NCBI GenBank assembly: GCA_902478885.1
Contig: CABSMS010000001.1
Location: 1 to 53,058 of the forward strand
Source: an uncultured Collinsella sp.
Lineage (GTDB): Bacteria; Actinomycetota; Coriobacteriia; Coriobacteriales; Coriobacteriaceae
Direction of reading: 5' to 3'
DNA: 53,058 nt
The first letter of the stretch is position 1, and each line of letters starts with the position of its first letter. Below, one piece after another: positions 40,454 through 48,651 of the stretch. The notes beneath the pieces are model-generated. The model worked only from the letters and a program-made list of their open reading frames with translations. It had not been told where the DNA came from and made no database searches. The translations under genes and the position numbers were made by a program.

Positions 40454-40837
40454 CTAGAAACCAAAACCAAAGCCCGTTCCGGTAATCGCCGAGTACATAA
40501 AGTAAACGTTGATCACGTTGAGGAACACACCCGTGATGCAACCGTTGCGCAGGTAGCGCTCGCACACGATGCGCGCCATGGCGGCGGAGTCATCATTGTT
40601 CTTTGCTTGACGACCGGCGGTAAAATACGTCGCCACGCCGAGCAGCAGGTTGAGCACCGGCAGCGCCAGCAGCTCGTAGCTCTTGCCCCAACGCGTCACC
40701 TCGCCTGCTGCGTTAAACTTTGTTGCCACCTCGGGACCAATGTTGGGGATAACAAACGCTGCAACCACCAGCGGAATCACCGCGAGCACCAGCAGCGCGA
40801 TGCCCATGTAGCCGGCTTTTTTGCCATATTTAAACAT
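40454..40837 (-). CDS. DUF1648-type membrane protein
   Basis: A 127-aa protein. Helices are about 10-32 (MGIALLVLAVIPLVVAAFVI), 54-72 and 97-118. The segment IPNIGPEVATKFNAAGEVTRWG after the first helix is the DUF1648 signature (P..IP.HFN..G.....G) found in SdpI-like immunity and membrane proteins. It lacks the rest of SdpI, and its function is unknown. It starts 11 nt after the ychF stop codon, so it is probably cotranscribed with ychF. Confidence 0.75.
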   Translation of the reverse strand: MFKYGKKAGYMGIALLVLAVIPLVVAAFVIPNIGPEVATKFNAAGEVTRWGKSYELLALPVLNLLLGVATYFTAGRQAKNNDDSAAMARIVCERYLRNGCITGVFLNVINVYFMYSAITGTGFGFGF

Positions 40838-40848
40838 GCGCGTCGCCC

Positions 40849-41925
40849 TTACACGTTAAAGCGGAAGTGCACGACGTCGCCATCGGCCATGACATAGTCC
40901 TTGCCCTCAATGCGCAGCTTGCCGGCAGCCTTAGCGCCCTGCTCGCCGCCGAGCTCGATGTAGTCGTCGTAGCCAATGACCTCGGCCTTAATAAAGCCGC
41001 GCTCAAAGTCGGTGTGGATGACACCGGCGGCCTGCGGGGCGGTCGCGCCCTGACGAACCGTCCAGGCCTTGACCTCCATCTCGCCGGCCGTAAAGAACGA
41101 CTGCAGGCCGAGCAGCTTGTAGGCTGCCTGCGCGAGCACGTCCAGACCGGGCTGCTCCAGGCCCAAGCTTTCCAGGTAGTCGGCGGCGTCCTCGGGATCG
41201 AGCTCGGAAAGCTCGGCCTCGATCTTGGCGCAGATAGGCAGCGGCTTGACGCCGTCGATGGGCGCCAGATCGTCGTTGAGCATATCCTCGTCCACGTTGG
41301 CCACATACAGGATGGGCTTCATAGTGAGCAGGAACAGGCCCTTGGCGGCGGCACGCTCCTCGTCGGTCATCTCCATGGATGCGGCGCGCTTGCCCTCGTT
41401 GAGCCAGGCAAGCAGGCGCTTGGCCACCTCGAACTTGGGCATGAGCTCCTTGTCGCGCTTGGCCTCCTTCTCGAGCTTGGGCAGCTGCTTCTCGAGCGTG
41501 CCCATGTCGGCCAGGATAAGCTCAGTCATGATGGTGTCGGCATCGCCGGCGGGATCGACGAACTCGCCCGTGCGGCCCACCTCACGCATGACGTTGGGGT
41601 CCTTAAAGTAGCGTACGACCTCACAGATGGCGTCGGTCTCGCGGATGTTTGCCAAGAACTGGTTGCCCAGGCCCTCGCCCTCGTTGGCACCCTTCACCAG
41701 GCCCGCGATGTCGACAAACTCGACCGTCGCCGGCACAATGCGGCCCGGGTTGACGATGTCGGCAAGCTTTTGCAGGCGGCTATCGGGCACATCGACGATA
41801 CCCACGTTGGGGTCGATCGTGGCGAACGGGTAGTTGGCGGCAAGGCCGGTCTTTTTGGTAAGCGCGGTGAACAGCGTCGACTTGCCCACGTTGGGCAGGC
41901 CCACGATACCGATGGAAAGGGACAC
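40849..41925 (-). CDS. ychF: Redox-regulated ATPase YchF (Obg-like)
   Basis: A 358-aa P-loop protein. G1 GIVGLPNVGKSTLF (6-19); G3 VDIAGLVKGANEGEGLGN; the region FLANIRETDAICEVVRYF and the C-terminal TGS domain (VIHTDFERGFIKAEVIGYDD) are all standard. YchF prefers ATP to GTP, binds ribosomes and restrains oxidative-stress responses. The GTG start at 41925 has AAAAGGAG 5 nt upstream. Highly conserved core gene. Confidence 0.96.
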   Translation of the reverse strand: MSLSIGIVGLPNVGKSTLFTALTKKTGLAANYPFATIDPNVGIVDVPDSRLQKLADIVNPGRIVPATVEFVDIAGLVKGANEGEGLGNQFLANIRETDAICEVVRYFKDPNVMREVGRTGEFVDPAGDADTIMTELILADMGTLEKQLPKLEKEAKRDKELMPKFEVAKRLLAWLNEGKRAASMEMTDEERAAAKGLFLLTMKPILYVANVDEDMLNDDLAPIDGVKPLPICAKIEAELSELDPEDAADYLESLGLEQPGLDVLAQAAYKLLGLQSFFTAGEMEVKAWTVRQGATAPQAAGVIHTDFERGFIKAEVIGYDDYIELGGEQGAKAAGKLRIEGKDYVMADGDVVHFRFNV

Positions 41926-41968
41926 GACAGCTCCTTTTGGTACAGGTACTTCAAACCGTATAAGTATA

Positions 41969-42012
41969 GCGCCGCCGCAGCATCCGGGCGAATCCGGACA
42001 CCGCGGCGGCGC
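41969..42012. terminator. Hairpin GCGCCGCCG / CGGCGGCGC
   Basis: Perfect 9-bp arms (41969-41977, 42004-42012) enclosing a second small stem (TCCGG/CCGGA). It follows the stop codon of the leftward Fe-S gene at 42040 and precedes ychF. Confidence 0.6.
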
Positions 42013-42039
42013 AAATGAAGCAGAGATAGAGCTCGCTGA

Positions 42040-43293
42040 CTAGTCCGCGAGCTTTTCCACCTGGTCGAGCATCTTGTCAAGCTTGGCCTTTGCTTCGGCC
42101 TTGACCTTCTCGGCCTCCTCGTGGGCCTTGGCCTTCTGAGCGGCCTTTTCCTCGGCCTCGGGGTCGACAACGACCAGATTGGACGCATCGTGCTCGACCA
42201 GCTTGAGCGCATGATCGGGGCACACCTTGACGCAAGCTCCGCAACCTAGGCAATACGTGGACTCCAGTGCAAAGCGACCGCTTCCCACCAAATCGCAGGC
42301 AAACGTGGGGCACACGTTGACGCACTCGCCGCACGACGTGCACTTGTCAAAATCGCATTCCGGTGTGCTCACCTGCATATTCTGGGCAAGCTCGGGATGG
42401 TTCTGCAGCGTCGAGAGCACCAGCTGCCGCCCGTGCGTGAGCGAACGGCGACGCTTGGTCGTCGTGGTGCCGCACATGGTGTTGAGTGTGCGCTCGAGCT
42501 GCGTGATCTGGTGACGGTGGGCCTTCAACTTCTGCGTCACCGAGGCCAGTGCCGCCGTCGCCGGGTTGAGCTTAGTCACGGTTAGGCCCGTGGTGCGGGC
42601 AATCTTATCCATGTACTCCTTGCGCTCGTACTCGCGGCGCTTATGGCACTTGAGGCTCTTGGGGTCGACCTCCAGGCCCATGCCCGTGCCGGACCACTCC
42701 TCGGCCTTCGCAATCGCCTCGCCCAGAATGTCCTCACCGCCGGTGTTGCGACACTTATCGCACACGCCTAGTGGCAGGTAGACGCTCACGTTGGGATAGT
42801 CAGCCAGTACCGAGAACCAGGTCTCGGCAGTAATATCGCCCACGCAGGCGACGACGACCTCGTTCTCGCGCGGCATGCGCTTAAGAGCGCGCGTGCAGGT
42901 GACGTAGGCGGTCTCGTGGCTCGTAGCAGCAGAGACAATATCGTCATACAGGTTTTTAGGCGCCAGGCGCGGCGAGATGATCGCCTCGGTCGGACAGGCA
43001 GCGGCGCACAGGCCGCACTTGCGACAGGAGTCGAGAATCTCGATGGCGTCTTCCTCGACCTCGATAGCGTTGACCGGGCACACGTCCATGCACGCAGTGC
43101 AACCGCTCTTTTCGTTTTTGCAGGTCAGGCACGGAATTGTGTTGCCGCGCGGACGCTCCTTGTAGTCGGCAGGATTCCACTGCGGTGCCGACGGATCGAG
43201 TGCATCGGTCACACCGCCAAGCGGGTTTTTAAGAAAGTCGAAACCCTTGCTAATCTCGATAATGTCATCAAACAGATCGTGTTCCTGCGCCAT
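42040..43293 (-). CDS. Four-cluster 4Fe-4S ferredoxin-like protein
   Basis: A 417-aa cytoplasmic protein. An N-terminal Cys array (CLTCKNEKSGCTACMDVCP, 55-73; CRKCGLCAAACP, 90-101) is followed by a middle domain with a Cys-rich VTCTRALKR and VCDKCRN. Two more clusters come near the C-terminus (CTSCGECVNVCP and CLGCGACVKVCP). It ends in a Lys/Glu/Ala coiled tail (EEKAAQKAKAHEEAEKVKAE). It is probably an electron carrier or Fe-S scaffold of anaerobic metabolism, and the partner is unknown. AGGGAGG 8 nt upstream fixes the ATG at 43293. Typical of Coriobacteria; monocistronic. Confidence 0.82.
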   Translation of the reverse strand: MAQEHDLFDDIIEISKGFDFLKNPLGGVTDALDPSAPQWNPADYKERPRGNTIPCLTCKNEKSGCTACMDVCPVNAIEVEEDAIEILDSCRKCGLCAAACPTEAIISPRLAPKNLYDDIVSAATSHETAYVTCTRALKRMPRENEVVVACVGDITAETWFSVLADYPNVSVYLPLGVCDKCRNTGGEDILGEAIAKAEEWSGTGMGLEVDPKSLKCHKRREYERKEYMDKIARTTGLTVTKLNPATAALASVTQKLKAHRHQITQLERTLNTMCGTTTTKRRRSLTHGRQLVLSTLQNHPELAQNMQVSTPECDFDKCTSCGECVNVCPTFACDLVGSGRFALESTYCLGCGACVKVCPDHALKLVEHDASNLVVVDPEAEEKAAQKAKAHEEAEKVKAEAKAKLDKMLDQVEKLAD

Positions 43294-43443
43294 GCGCGGC
43301 CCCTCCCTGAGCAGTGCAAACAAGCAAGAGATAATGATACGCTATCGGCCCACGCCTCGGGCAAATTACACGCGGCGCACCTTTGAGGCAAATAGCCTAT
43401 GCCTATCGCCGCCTCGATTGCACAAGGTCGATCAAGCGCCTAG

Positions 43444-44511
43444 CTATGCCTCGCGCATGAGCTGCACGAGCTTTTGTCTGGTCACCTTGGCCTGTTCGTT
43501 AGCCATATTGCGTTCGTTTCTAAAGGCCGCATCTGCAACGCTCATCAGGTCGGCATCGGAAATCTCGTCAAGGCCCAGCTCCTCGAGCGTCGTCGGCAGA
43601 CCGACGCGCTGGCAAAACTCGAGCACCTGATTAAGCTCGGGCGCACGCTCCAGGCGCAGCTGCACCACCAGGCCAAATGCCACGGCCTCACCATGCATGG
43701 CCTTGCACTCGGGCAGAATCGTCAGGCCGTTGGCTATGGCATGGGCAAGCGCTAGGCCACCACTCTCAAAGCCAACACCCGAGAGCAGAATATTGCACTC
43801 GATCAGGCGCTCAACCGCTGGCGATGTACGGCCCTTTTTGAGATCGCGCTTGGCAGCGACGCCGCACTCCATGAGTGTGTCATAGCAGGCACGAGCCGCA
43901 ACCAAGGCCAAGTGTCCCGGCGCGCCACCGTGCTCGTTGGCGCCGTGCGCCGCGGCGCACGAACGCGCCTCGAAATACGTTGCCAGCGCATCGCCCATAC
44001 CAGCGACCGTCATACGCAGCGGAGCCGCCGAGACCACGTTGGTATCGACCACGACCAGGTCTGGATTCTTCTCGAGCATCAGGTAGCGGTCGAACGACCC
44101 ATCCTCGTGATACAGCACCGAAATCGCACTGCACGGACCGTCCATCGAAGCCGCCGTGGGGCATACGCACAACGGCAACTCGGCATAAAACGCAACGGCC
44201 TTGGCGATATCCAGCATCTTGCCGCCGCCAATACCCACCACCATGTCGCAATACTCGGCCTGGGCTTCCTTAGCCATTTTTACAACGGCTTCTTCCGTAC
44301 ACGGACCGTTATAGATCTTAAAGAATGGCTCGCTTAGGTCTTCATCCAGAAATCCATCGACGATCTGCTTGCACAGCCGATCCTCGGTGCCCTGGTCAAA
44401 CAAGACATAGGCAGCGCAGCCCAACCATGACAAATACCTGCCCTGACGCGAAAGTTCGCCCGGCCCCTGAACATACCGGCCGGGGCCGCCATAAACCATG
44501 GGAAGCGCCAT
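43444..44511 (-). CDS. Glycerol dehydrogenase-like protein (paralogue)
   Basis: A 355-aa member of the iron/zinc glycerol dehydrogenase family. GIGGGKMLDIAKA (94-106) binds NAD. Metal ligands are Asp174 (GMGDALATYFEA), His257 (LALAHAIANG) and His273 (AMHGEAVAFG). The His-x-x-His seen in canonical GldA (HAIHNG) is HAIANG here, and the N-terminal strand differs (VYGGPGRYVQGPGEL), so the substrate may have changed. The start at 44511 has AAAGGG upstream; the frame upstream of it overlaps a repeat and is not used. Adjacent to, and in the same direction as, GldA at 44656, but separated by a strong terminator, so it has its own promoter. Confidence 0.87.
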   Translation of the reverse strand: MALPMVYGGPGRYVQGPGELSRQGRYLSWLGCAAYVLFDQGTEDRLCKQIVDGFLDEDLSEPFFKIYNGPCTEEAVVKMAKEAQAEYCDMVVGIGGGKMLDIAKAVAFYAELPLCVCPTAASMDGPCSAISVLYHEDGSFDRYLMLEKNPDLVVVDTNVVSAAPLRMTVAGMGDALATYFEARSCAAAHGANEHGGAPGHLALVAARACYDTLMECGVAAKRDLKKGRTSPAVERLIECNILLSGVGFESGGLALAHAIANGLTILPECKAMHGEAVAFGLVVQLRLERAPELNQVLEFCQRVGLPTTLEELGLDEISDADLMSVADAAFRNERNMANEQAKVTRQKLVQLMREA

Positions 44512-44541
44512 ACGAAAATCCGCCCTTTCATCAATAACAAT

Positions 44542-44603
44542 TGGTGCAAAGTAACCCGCCCCCTGCACCAACTTGTGCATTGGTGACAGGTCACTTTGCA
44601 CCA
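44542..44603. promoter_or_regulatory. Inverted repeat TGGTGCAAAGTAACC / GGTCACTTTGCACCA
   Basis: Arms 44542-44556 and 44589-44603 match at 14 of 15 positions. They lie 30-90 bp upstream of the 44511 start, between that gene and the gldA terminator. The CAAAG core also occurs in other intergenic hairpins of this window, so it may be a dispersed repeat rather than an operator. Confidence 0.45.
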
Positions 44604-44605
44604 TA

Positions 44606-44643
44606 GCAAAAAGGGGCAAAGCCATCTGCCGGCTTTGCCCCTT
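44606..44643 (-). terminator. Terminator of gldA
   Basis: Read leftward, AAGGGGCAAAGCC pairs with GGCTTTGCCCCTT (44611-44623/44631-44643) and is followed by a run of T. It lies 12 nt past the gldA stop codon. Confidence 0.85.
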
Positions 44644-44655
44644 CCTTAGCTTGAT

Positions 44656-45756
44656 TTACTCATCCATGAGGTAATAATGACCCAGCGCGTCGGCACCCAG
44701 GATGGCGTTGGCGACCATCTCAGGCGTCACCTCAAACGGCATGTTGCACATGGTGTCATCGGGCGCGCAGGCGGCCTCGGCAACAATCATGGCCTGCTCG
44801 CGCGTAAGCTCGGTAACGCCAAGCTCCTTCATCGTGACCGGCAGGCCCAGCTCAATGCAGAAGCCCAAGACTTCCTCAAGCTTCTCAGTCGGAGCATCCT
44901 CGAGTACCAGTTGGACGATGGTGCCAAAGGCGACCTTCTCGCCGTGATACATGCCGTGGCACTCGGGCAGCATCGTCAGGCCATTGTGGATGGCATGAGC
45001 AGCAGCAAGGCCCGAGCTCTCAAAGCCAATACCGGAGAGCAGCGTGTTGGCCTCGATGATGTGCTCGACGGCAGGCGTCAGCGCGCCCTTCTCCAGCGCA
45101 ACTTTGGCCTTGACGCCATCGGCCATAAGCGTCTCGTAGCAGAGCTTAGCGAGCGCCAGGCCGGACATGCCGCCCTTGCCGCCGGCGCAAGTGCCACCAT
45201 CGGCATCATGCGTCGCCTGGGCCTCAAAGTAGGTTGCGAGCGCATCGCCCATACCGGAAACCGTCAGGCGCACCGGGCTCGCCGCGATAACCGTCGTATC
45301 CATCAGGACAATATTGGGGTTTGCCTTAAGGAAGAGATATTTATCGAACTGGCCGTCGTCGGTGTAGAGCACCGAAAGAGCAGAGCACGGAGCATCGGTC
45401 GAAGCGATGGTGGGGCAAATGATGACCGGGGACTCCAGGTAGTAGGCAACGGCCTTTGCGGTGTCGAGGATCTTGCCGCCACCGACGCCGACGATGATGT
45501 CGCAACCGTTGTCGCGGGCGAGCGCGACCAGGCGATCGACCTCGCCCTTGGAGCACTCGCCGTTAAAGTCCTCAAACAGCAGCTCGGCCTTGGCCTCGGC
45601 AAAGCCGCCCTCGATCTTGGCACCGACGCGCTTCTTGCCCGAAGGCGTCACGATGACGAGGGCCTTAGCGCCGAGCGGCTCGACATAGGAGCCGAGCTTT
45701 GCGAGCTCGTCCGGGCCCTGGATGTACTTGCTGGGGCTATTGAAAATTGCAGCCAT
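44656..45756 (-). CDS. gldA: Glycerol dehydrogenase
   Basis: A 366-aa NAD-dependent enzyme that oxidises glycerol to dihydroxyacetone, or runs in reverse. FNSPSKYIQGPDEL is the family N-terminus and GVGGGKILDTAKA (90-102) binds NAD. The zinc ligands Asp171, His254 and His271 fall in GMGDALATYFEA, AAAHAIHNG and MYHGEKVAFG, almost the residue numbers of characterised bacterial GldA. Own promoter and terminator. With the paralogue and the Fe-ADH next door it forms a polyol/alcohol dehydrogenase cluster. Confidence 0.93.
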   Translation of the reverse strand: MAAIFNSPSKYIQGPDELAKLGSYVEPLGAKALVIVTPSGKKRVGAKIEGGFAEAKAELLFEDFNGECSKGEVDRLVALARDNGCDIIVGVGGGKILDTAKAVAYYLESPVIICPTIASTDAPCSALSVLYTDDGQFDKYLFLKANPNIVLMDTTVIAASPVRLTVSGMGDALATYFEAQATHDADGGTCAGGKGGMSGLALAKLCYETLMADGVKAKVALEKGALTPAVEHIIEANTLLSGIGFESSGLAAAHAIHNGLTMLPECHGMYHGEKVAFGTIVQLVLEDAPTEKLEEVLGFCIELGLPVTMKELGVTELTREQAMIVAEAACAPDDTMCNMPFEVTPEMVANAILGADALGHYYLMDE

Positions 45757-45773
45757 AACTATCCCATTCTCTA

Positions 45774-45817
45774 ATAATAAAAAGAAAGGGGCTCCGTACG
45801 GATACGTGCGGAGCCCC
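45774..45817 (-). terminator. Terminator of the Fe-alcohol dehydrogenase gene
   Basis: GGGGCTCCG (45788-45796) pairs with CGGAGCCCC (45809-45817). Leftward it is followed by TTTCTTTTTATTATTA. It lies 23 nt past the stop codon at 45840. Confidence 0.85.
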
Positions 45818-45839
45818 TCGTTACGATAACAAGAGTCGA

Positions 45840-47063
45840 TTAGAAATCGATGTCGGTGTCGTAGTAGCAGGCCTTGAGGATCTTCTCGAAGTCGGCAGCC
45901 TTGGTCTCACGCGGGTTCTCCGGCGTGCAGGCGTCGGTCTCGGCGTTCGCGGCGATCTCGGGCAGCTTGGCGAGGAACTCCTCCTCGGAAACCATCTGCG
46001 GGTTCTCGGCGTCGACCTTCACGCCACCATTCGCGTAATCCTTGATGGACTGCGGAATGTTGAGCTGGTCGTTGAGGTCACGAATCTTCTGGACGAGCGC
46101 AGCGATGAGCTCCTCGTTGGTCTCGCCGGGAAGGTGCAGGATCTCCTTGGCCACGTAAGCGTAACGCTCGGCAGCACGCGGGTCCTTGGAGTTCCACTGG
46201 ATGACCTTGCCCAGGTACATGGCGTTAGCGGCACCGTGGATGATGTGACCGTTCTCAAAGGCTGCACCGGTCTTGTGAGCCATGGAGTGAACGATGCCGA
46301 GCAGGCCCGAGGAAAAGGCGATACCGGCGATGCACTGAGCCTCGTGCATGTGCTGACGGGCCTCATGGTCGCCAGCATAGGACTTGGGCAGCCACTCGAC
46401 GATCTCGCGGATGCCGTGCAGAGCGTTGGCGTCGGTGAACATAGAGGCGCAGGTGGAAACGTAGGCCTCCATGCAGTGGGTCAGAGCGTCCATGCCGGTA
46501 TGAGCGCACAGCTTGGCGGGCATGGTGTAGGTGAGCTCGGGGTCGACGATGGCGACATCAGGGGTGATGTTGAAGTCGGCCAGCGGGTACTTGATGCCCT
46601 TTTCGTAATCCGTGATGACGGAGAATGCGGTGACCTCGGTAGCGGTGCCGGAGGTAGAGGAAATGGCGCAGAAGTGAGCCTTCTGACGCAGCTCGGGGAA
46701 GCTGAACGGCTGGATAATGTTGTCGAAGGACTCCTCGGGATACTCGTAGAAGACCCACATGGCCTTAGCAGCATCGATGGGCGAACCGCCGCCGATAGCA
46801 ACGATCCAGTCGGGCTCGAAGTCGCGCATAGCGGCTGCGCCCTTCATGACGGTCTCGATGGAGGGATCGGACTCGACGCCCTCGAACAGCTTGACCTCCA
46901 TGCCGGCCTCTTTGAGGTCGGCCTCAACGTCCTGCAGGAACCCGCCGCGGCGCATAGAGCTGCCGCCAGAAACGATGATGGCCTTCTTACCCTTGAGGTT
47001 CTTCACCTCGTGGCGAGCGCCCTCACCAAAGTACAGATCGCGAGGATTGGTAAAACGTCCCAT
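45840..47063 (-). CDS. Iron-containing alcohol dehydrogenase
   Basis: A 407-aa class III alcohol dehydrogenase. VAIGGGSPIDAAKA (88-101) binds NAD(P). Metal ligands are Asp192 and His196 (TGMDALTHCMEAYVST) and later His in LGIVHSMAHKTGAAFENGHI (then IHGAANA). The closest functional group is the ethanol/1,3-propanediol dehydrogenases. The start at 47063 is set by AGGAGG 6 nt upstream. A long (510-bp) upstream region, with a TAACGGAGC/GCTCCGTTA hairpin (47104-47130) in the likely leader, hints at regulation. Probably reoxidises NADH in fermentation. Confidence 0.93.
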   Translation of the reverse strand: MGRFTNPRDLYFGEGARHEVKNLKGKKAIIVSGGSSMRRGGFLQDVEADLKEAGMEVKLFEGVESDPSIETVMKGAAAMRDFEPDWIVAIGGGSPIDAAKAMWVFYEYPEESFDNIIQPFSFPELRQKAHFCAISSTSGTATEVTAFSVITDYEKGIKYPLADFNITPDVAIVDPELTYTMPAKLCAHTGMDALTHCMEAYVSTCASMFTDANALHGIREIVEWLPKSYAGDHEARQHMHEAQCIAGIAFSSGLLGIVHSMAHKTGAAFENGHIIHGAANAMYLGKVIQWNSKDPRAAERYAYVAKEILHLPGETNEELIAALVQKIRDLNDQLNIPQSIKDYANGGVKVDAENPQMVSEEEFLAKLPEIAANAETDACTPENPRETKAADFEKILKACYYDTDIDF

Positions 47064-47574
47064 ACTGTGCCTCCTAAACAAGCCCCTCTTAGACTTGCGT
47101 ATATAACGGAGCACCCAATTGGCTCCGTTAGGACCGGTTTGCGCGTTGCCGGCGATGACAATGCGCGATGTCTAAACGTCTCAACGCTCAGACAAACACT
47201 ATTTTACCGTTCTGGTTGGTCAGTTATTCACCTAAAGCCGCCAATGATGAAACGTTTTTTCTATCCCTGAAGACCCTTGTGCGGCATTCATACTCCCAAG
47301 CTGGGCAAACGTTTTATCAAGGTTGACTACATATCCCGGGCAGGACCGTGCCCCTCCAAAATATGCACCGTTCGCCGCCAAAAATCGACCGTTTGCGGCA
47401 CCGTGATACCACTCGGTCGTCCAAGGTGCCGACATTTGTGCGACATCCGTCTGACATCCGTCTTCGTGGTGCAAAGGTGCATGTCCAAGTGCGGCACCCC
47501 CGGTGTGCCACATGCGGGTAAACTAGGACCTTATATAGAGAGATTTGAACCCTAACCGCAGCAAAGGAGGCCCC
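47064..47574. promoter_or_regulatory. Long divergent intergenic region with phased repeats
   Basis: There is no gene in these 510 bp. It contains a hairpin TAACGGAGC/GCTCCGTTA (47104-47112/47122-47130) in the adh leader, two AAACGTTT palindromes (47250-47257, 47307-47314), and three 11-bp units starting GACAT at 47431, 47442 and 47453 (the last two identical, GACATCCGTCT). An AT-rich TTATATAGAG element lies just before the 47575 gene. Confidence 0.5.
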
Positions 47575-48651
47575 ATGGCATTCGATCCCATTCAAGAGGA
47601 TTGCCATCGCCTCGTTCTTGAGGCCTTGCGCCGCGACAATATCCCGCTCACCGACGGTGCCGCCGTCGAGCGTCTGATGGAGCAATTCACCCGCAACCCC
47701 GCACCGCTCATCGTGCACGACCGCGACCGCGCCGGGCACCTCATTGCCAAGGTGGTCGAGGCTGTCGACTACCGCATTCCCTTTATCCCTGACGATACCC
47801 AGGCAGAGCAAGAAGAGGCCACTGCCGAGAACATGCTTCGCGAGGCGACCGAGCTCGATCCGGCCAACTGGGACGCTCAGCGCATGCTGACCGCCCTCAC
47901 CGCCAACTCCAACGAGGAGTACGTACAGTACTTGGTATCCAAGCGCGATGAAGTCGAGCACGACCTGGCACTCAAGATCGCCTCGGCGCAGGACCCCTAC
48001 GAGCGCGAGGCCGCGGGCGACCTTATGCGCCGCCCCTACCTGCGCTGGCTTGCCGCCCTTGCGTCGCGTGCCCTCATTAGCGGCCGCTATCGCATGTCGC
48101 TCGAAGCCGCAAACCGCAGCCTCGACTTTGCCCCCAACGATCCGGCCGGCGTCCGCCACACCGCGATGCTCGCCATGGCTAAACTCGAATACCCCGCCGA
48201 GGAACTCAAGCGCTTTCGCTCTGCCCACTCCGTCCCCTATCTCGCCAGCACGCCGCTGCGCCGTCGTCCCAAGGACGCAGAGCGTGACTTAGACCCATGG
48301 ACGCTCATCGCGCTGATGAGCGCTGCCTGGCGCGAGCTGGACTACGAGGGCGCCGAGCACTACTTGTGCATCCTCGCACGCTCGTGCCCGCACGCAGCCG
48401 AAGCACTCTACTTCCAAACCGAGTTTCCCGATGGCGTCTATGCCCGCGTCAACGTGGGCGTGGGCTCCACCGACGAGCTTGTCCTTGCGCTGTCCGAGGC
48501 GACGCCGGTACTGCAGGAGGGCTTGGGCGCCCCCGACAACGCCAGCTTTGCCGCCTGGGTCGCCACCAACGATATCGTGCGTTCCCAGATCGACGAGCGC
48601 ATCCTGCGGGCGGCCGAGCAGGGCTTGCCGTTTAAGGGAGGAGACCTCTAA
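47575..48651 (+). CDS. TPR-like helical protein 1, function unknown
   Basis: A 358-aa soluble protein of paired amphipathic helices. LISGRYRMSLEAANRSLDFAPNDPAGVRHTA-like units in the middle look like tetratricopeptide repeats (residues about 90-110 ATELDPANWDAQRML, 165-185, 230-260). No catalytic motif or signal peptide is seen. AAAGGAGG 4 nt upstream of the ATG. Its stop codon overlaps the start of the next gene (TAATG). The second protein is a similar helical protein, so the two may form a complex. Position just before murT-gatD is suggestive but not proof of an envelope role. Confidence 0.7.
   Translation: MAFDPIQEDCHRLVLEALRRDNIPLTDGAAVERLMEQFTRNPAPLIVHDRDRAGHLIAKVVEAVDYRIPFIPDDTQAEQEEATAENMLREATELDPANWDAQRMLTALTANSNEEYVQYLVSKRDEVEHDLALKIASAQDPYEREAAGDLMRRPYLRWLAALASRALISGRYRMSLEAANRSLDFAPNDPAGVRHTAMLAMAKLEYPAEELKRFRSAHSVPYLASTPLRRRPKDAERDLDPWTLIALMSAAWRELDYEGAEHYLCILARSCPHAAEALYFQTEFPDGVYARVNVGVGSTDELVLALSEATPVLQEGLGAPDNASFAAWVATNDIVRSQIDERILRAAEQGLPFKGGDL

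Noticed and set aside
44542..44603. Glycerol-specific riboswitch in front of the 43444 gene
   Set aside because: It is a simple near-perfect inverted repeat sharing the CAAAG core with other intergenic hairpins; nothing ties it to a riboswitch class.
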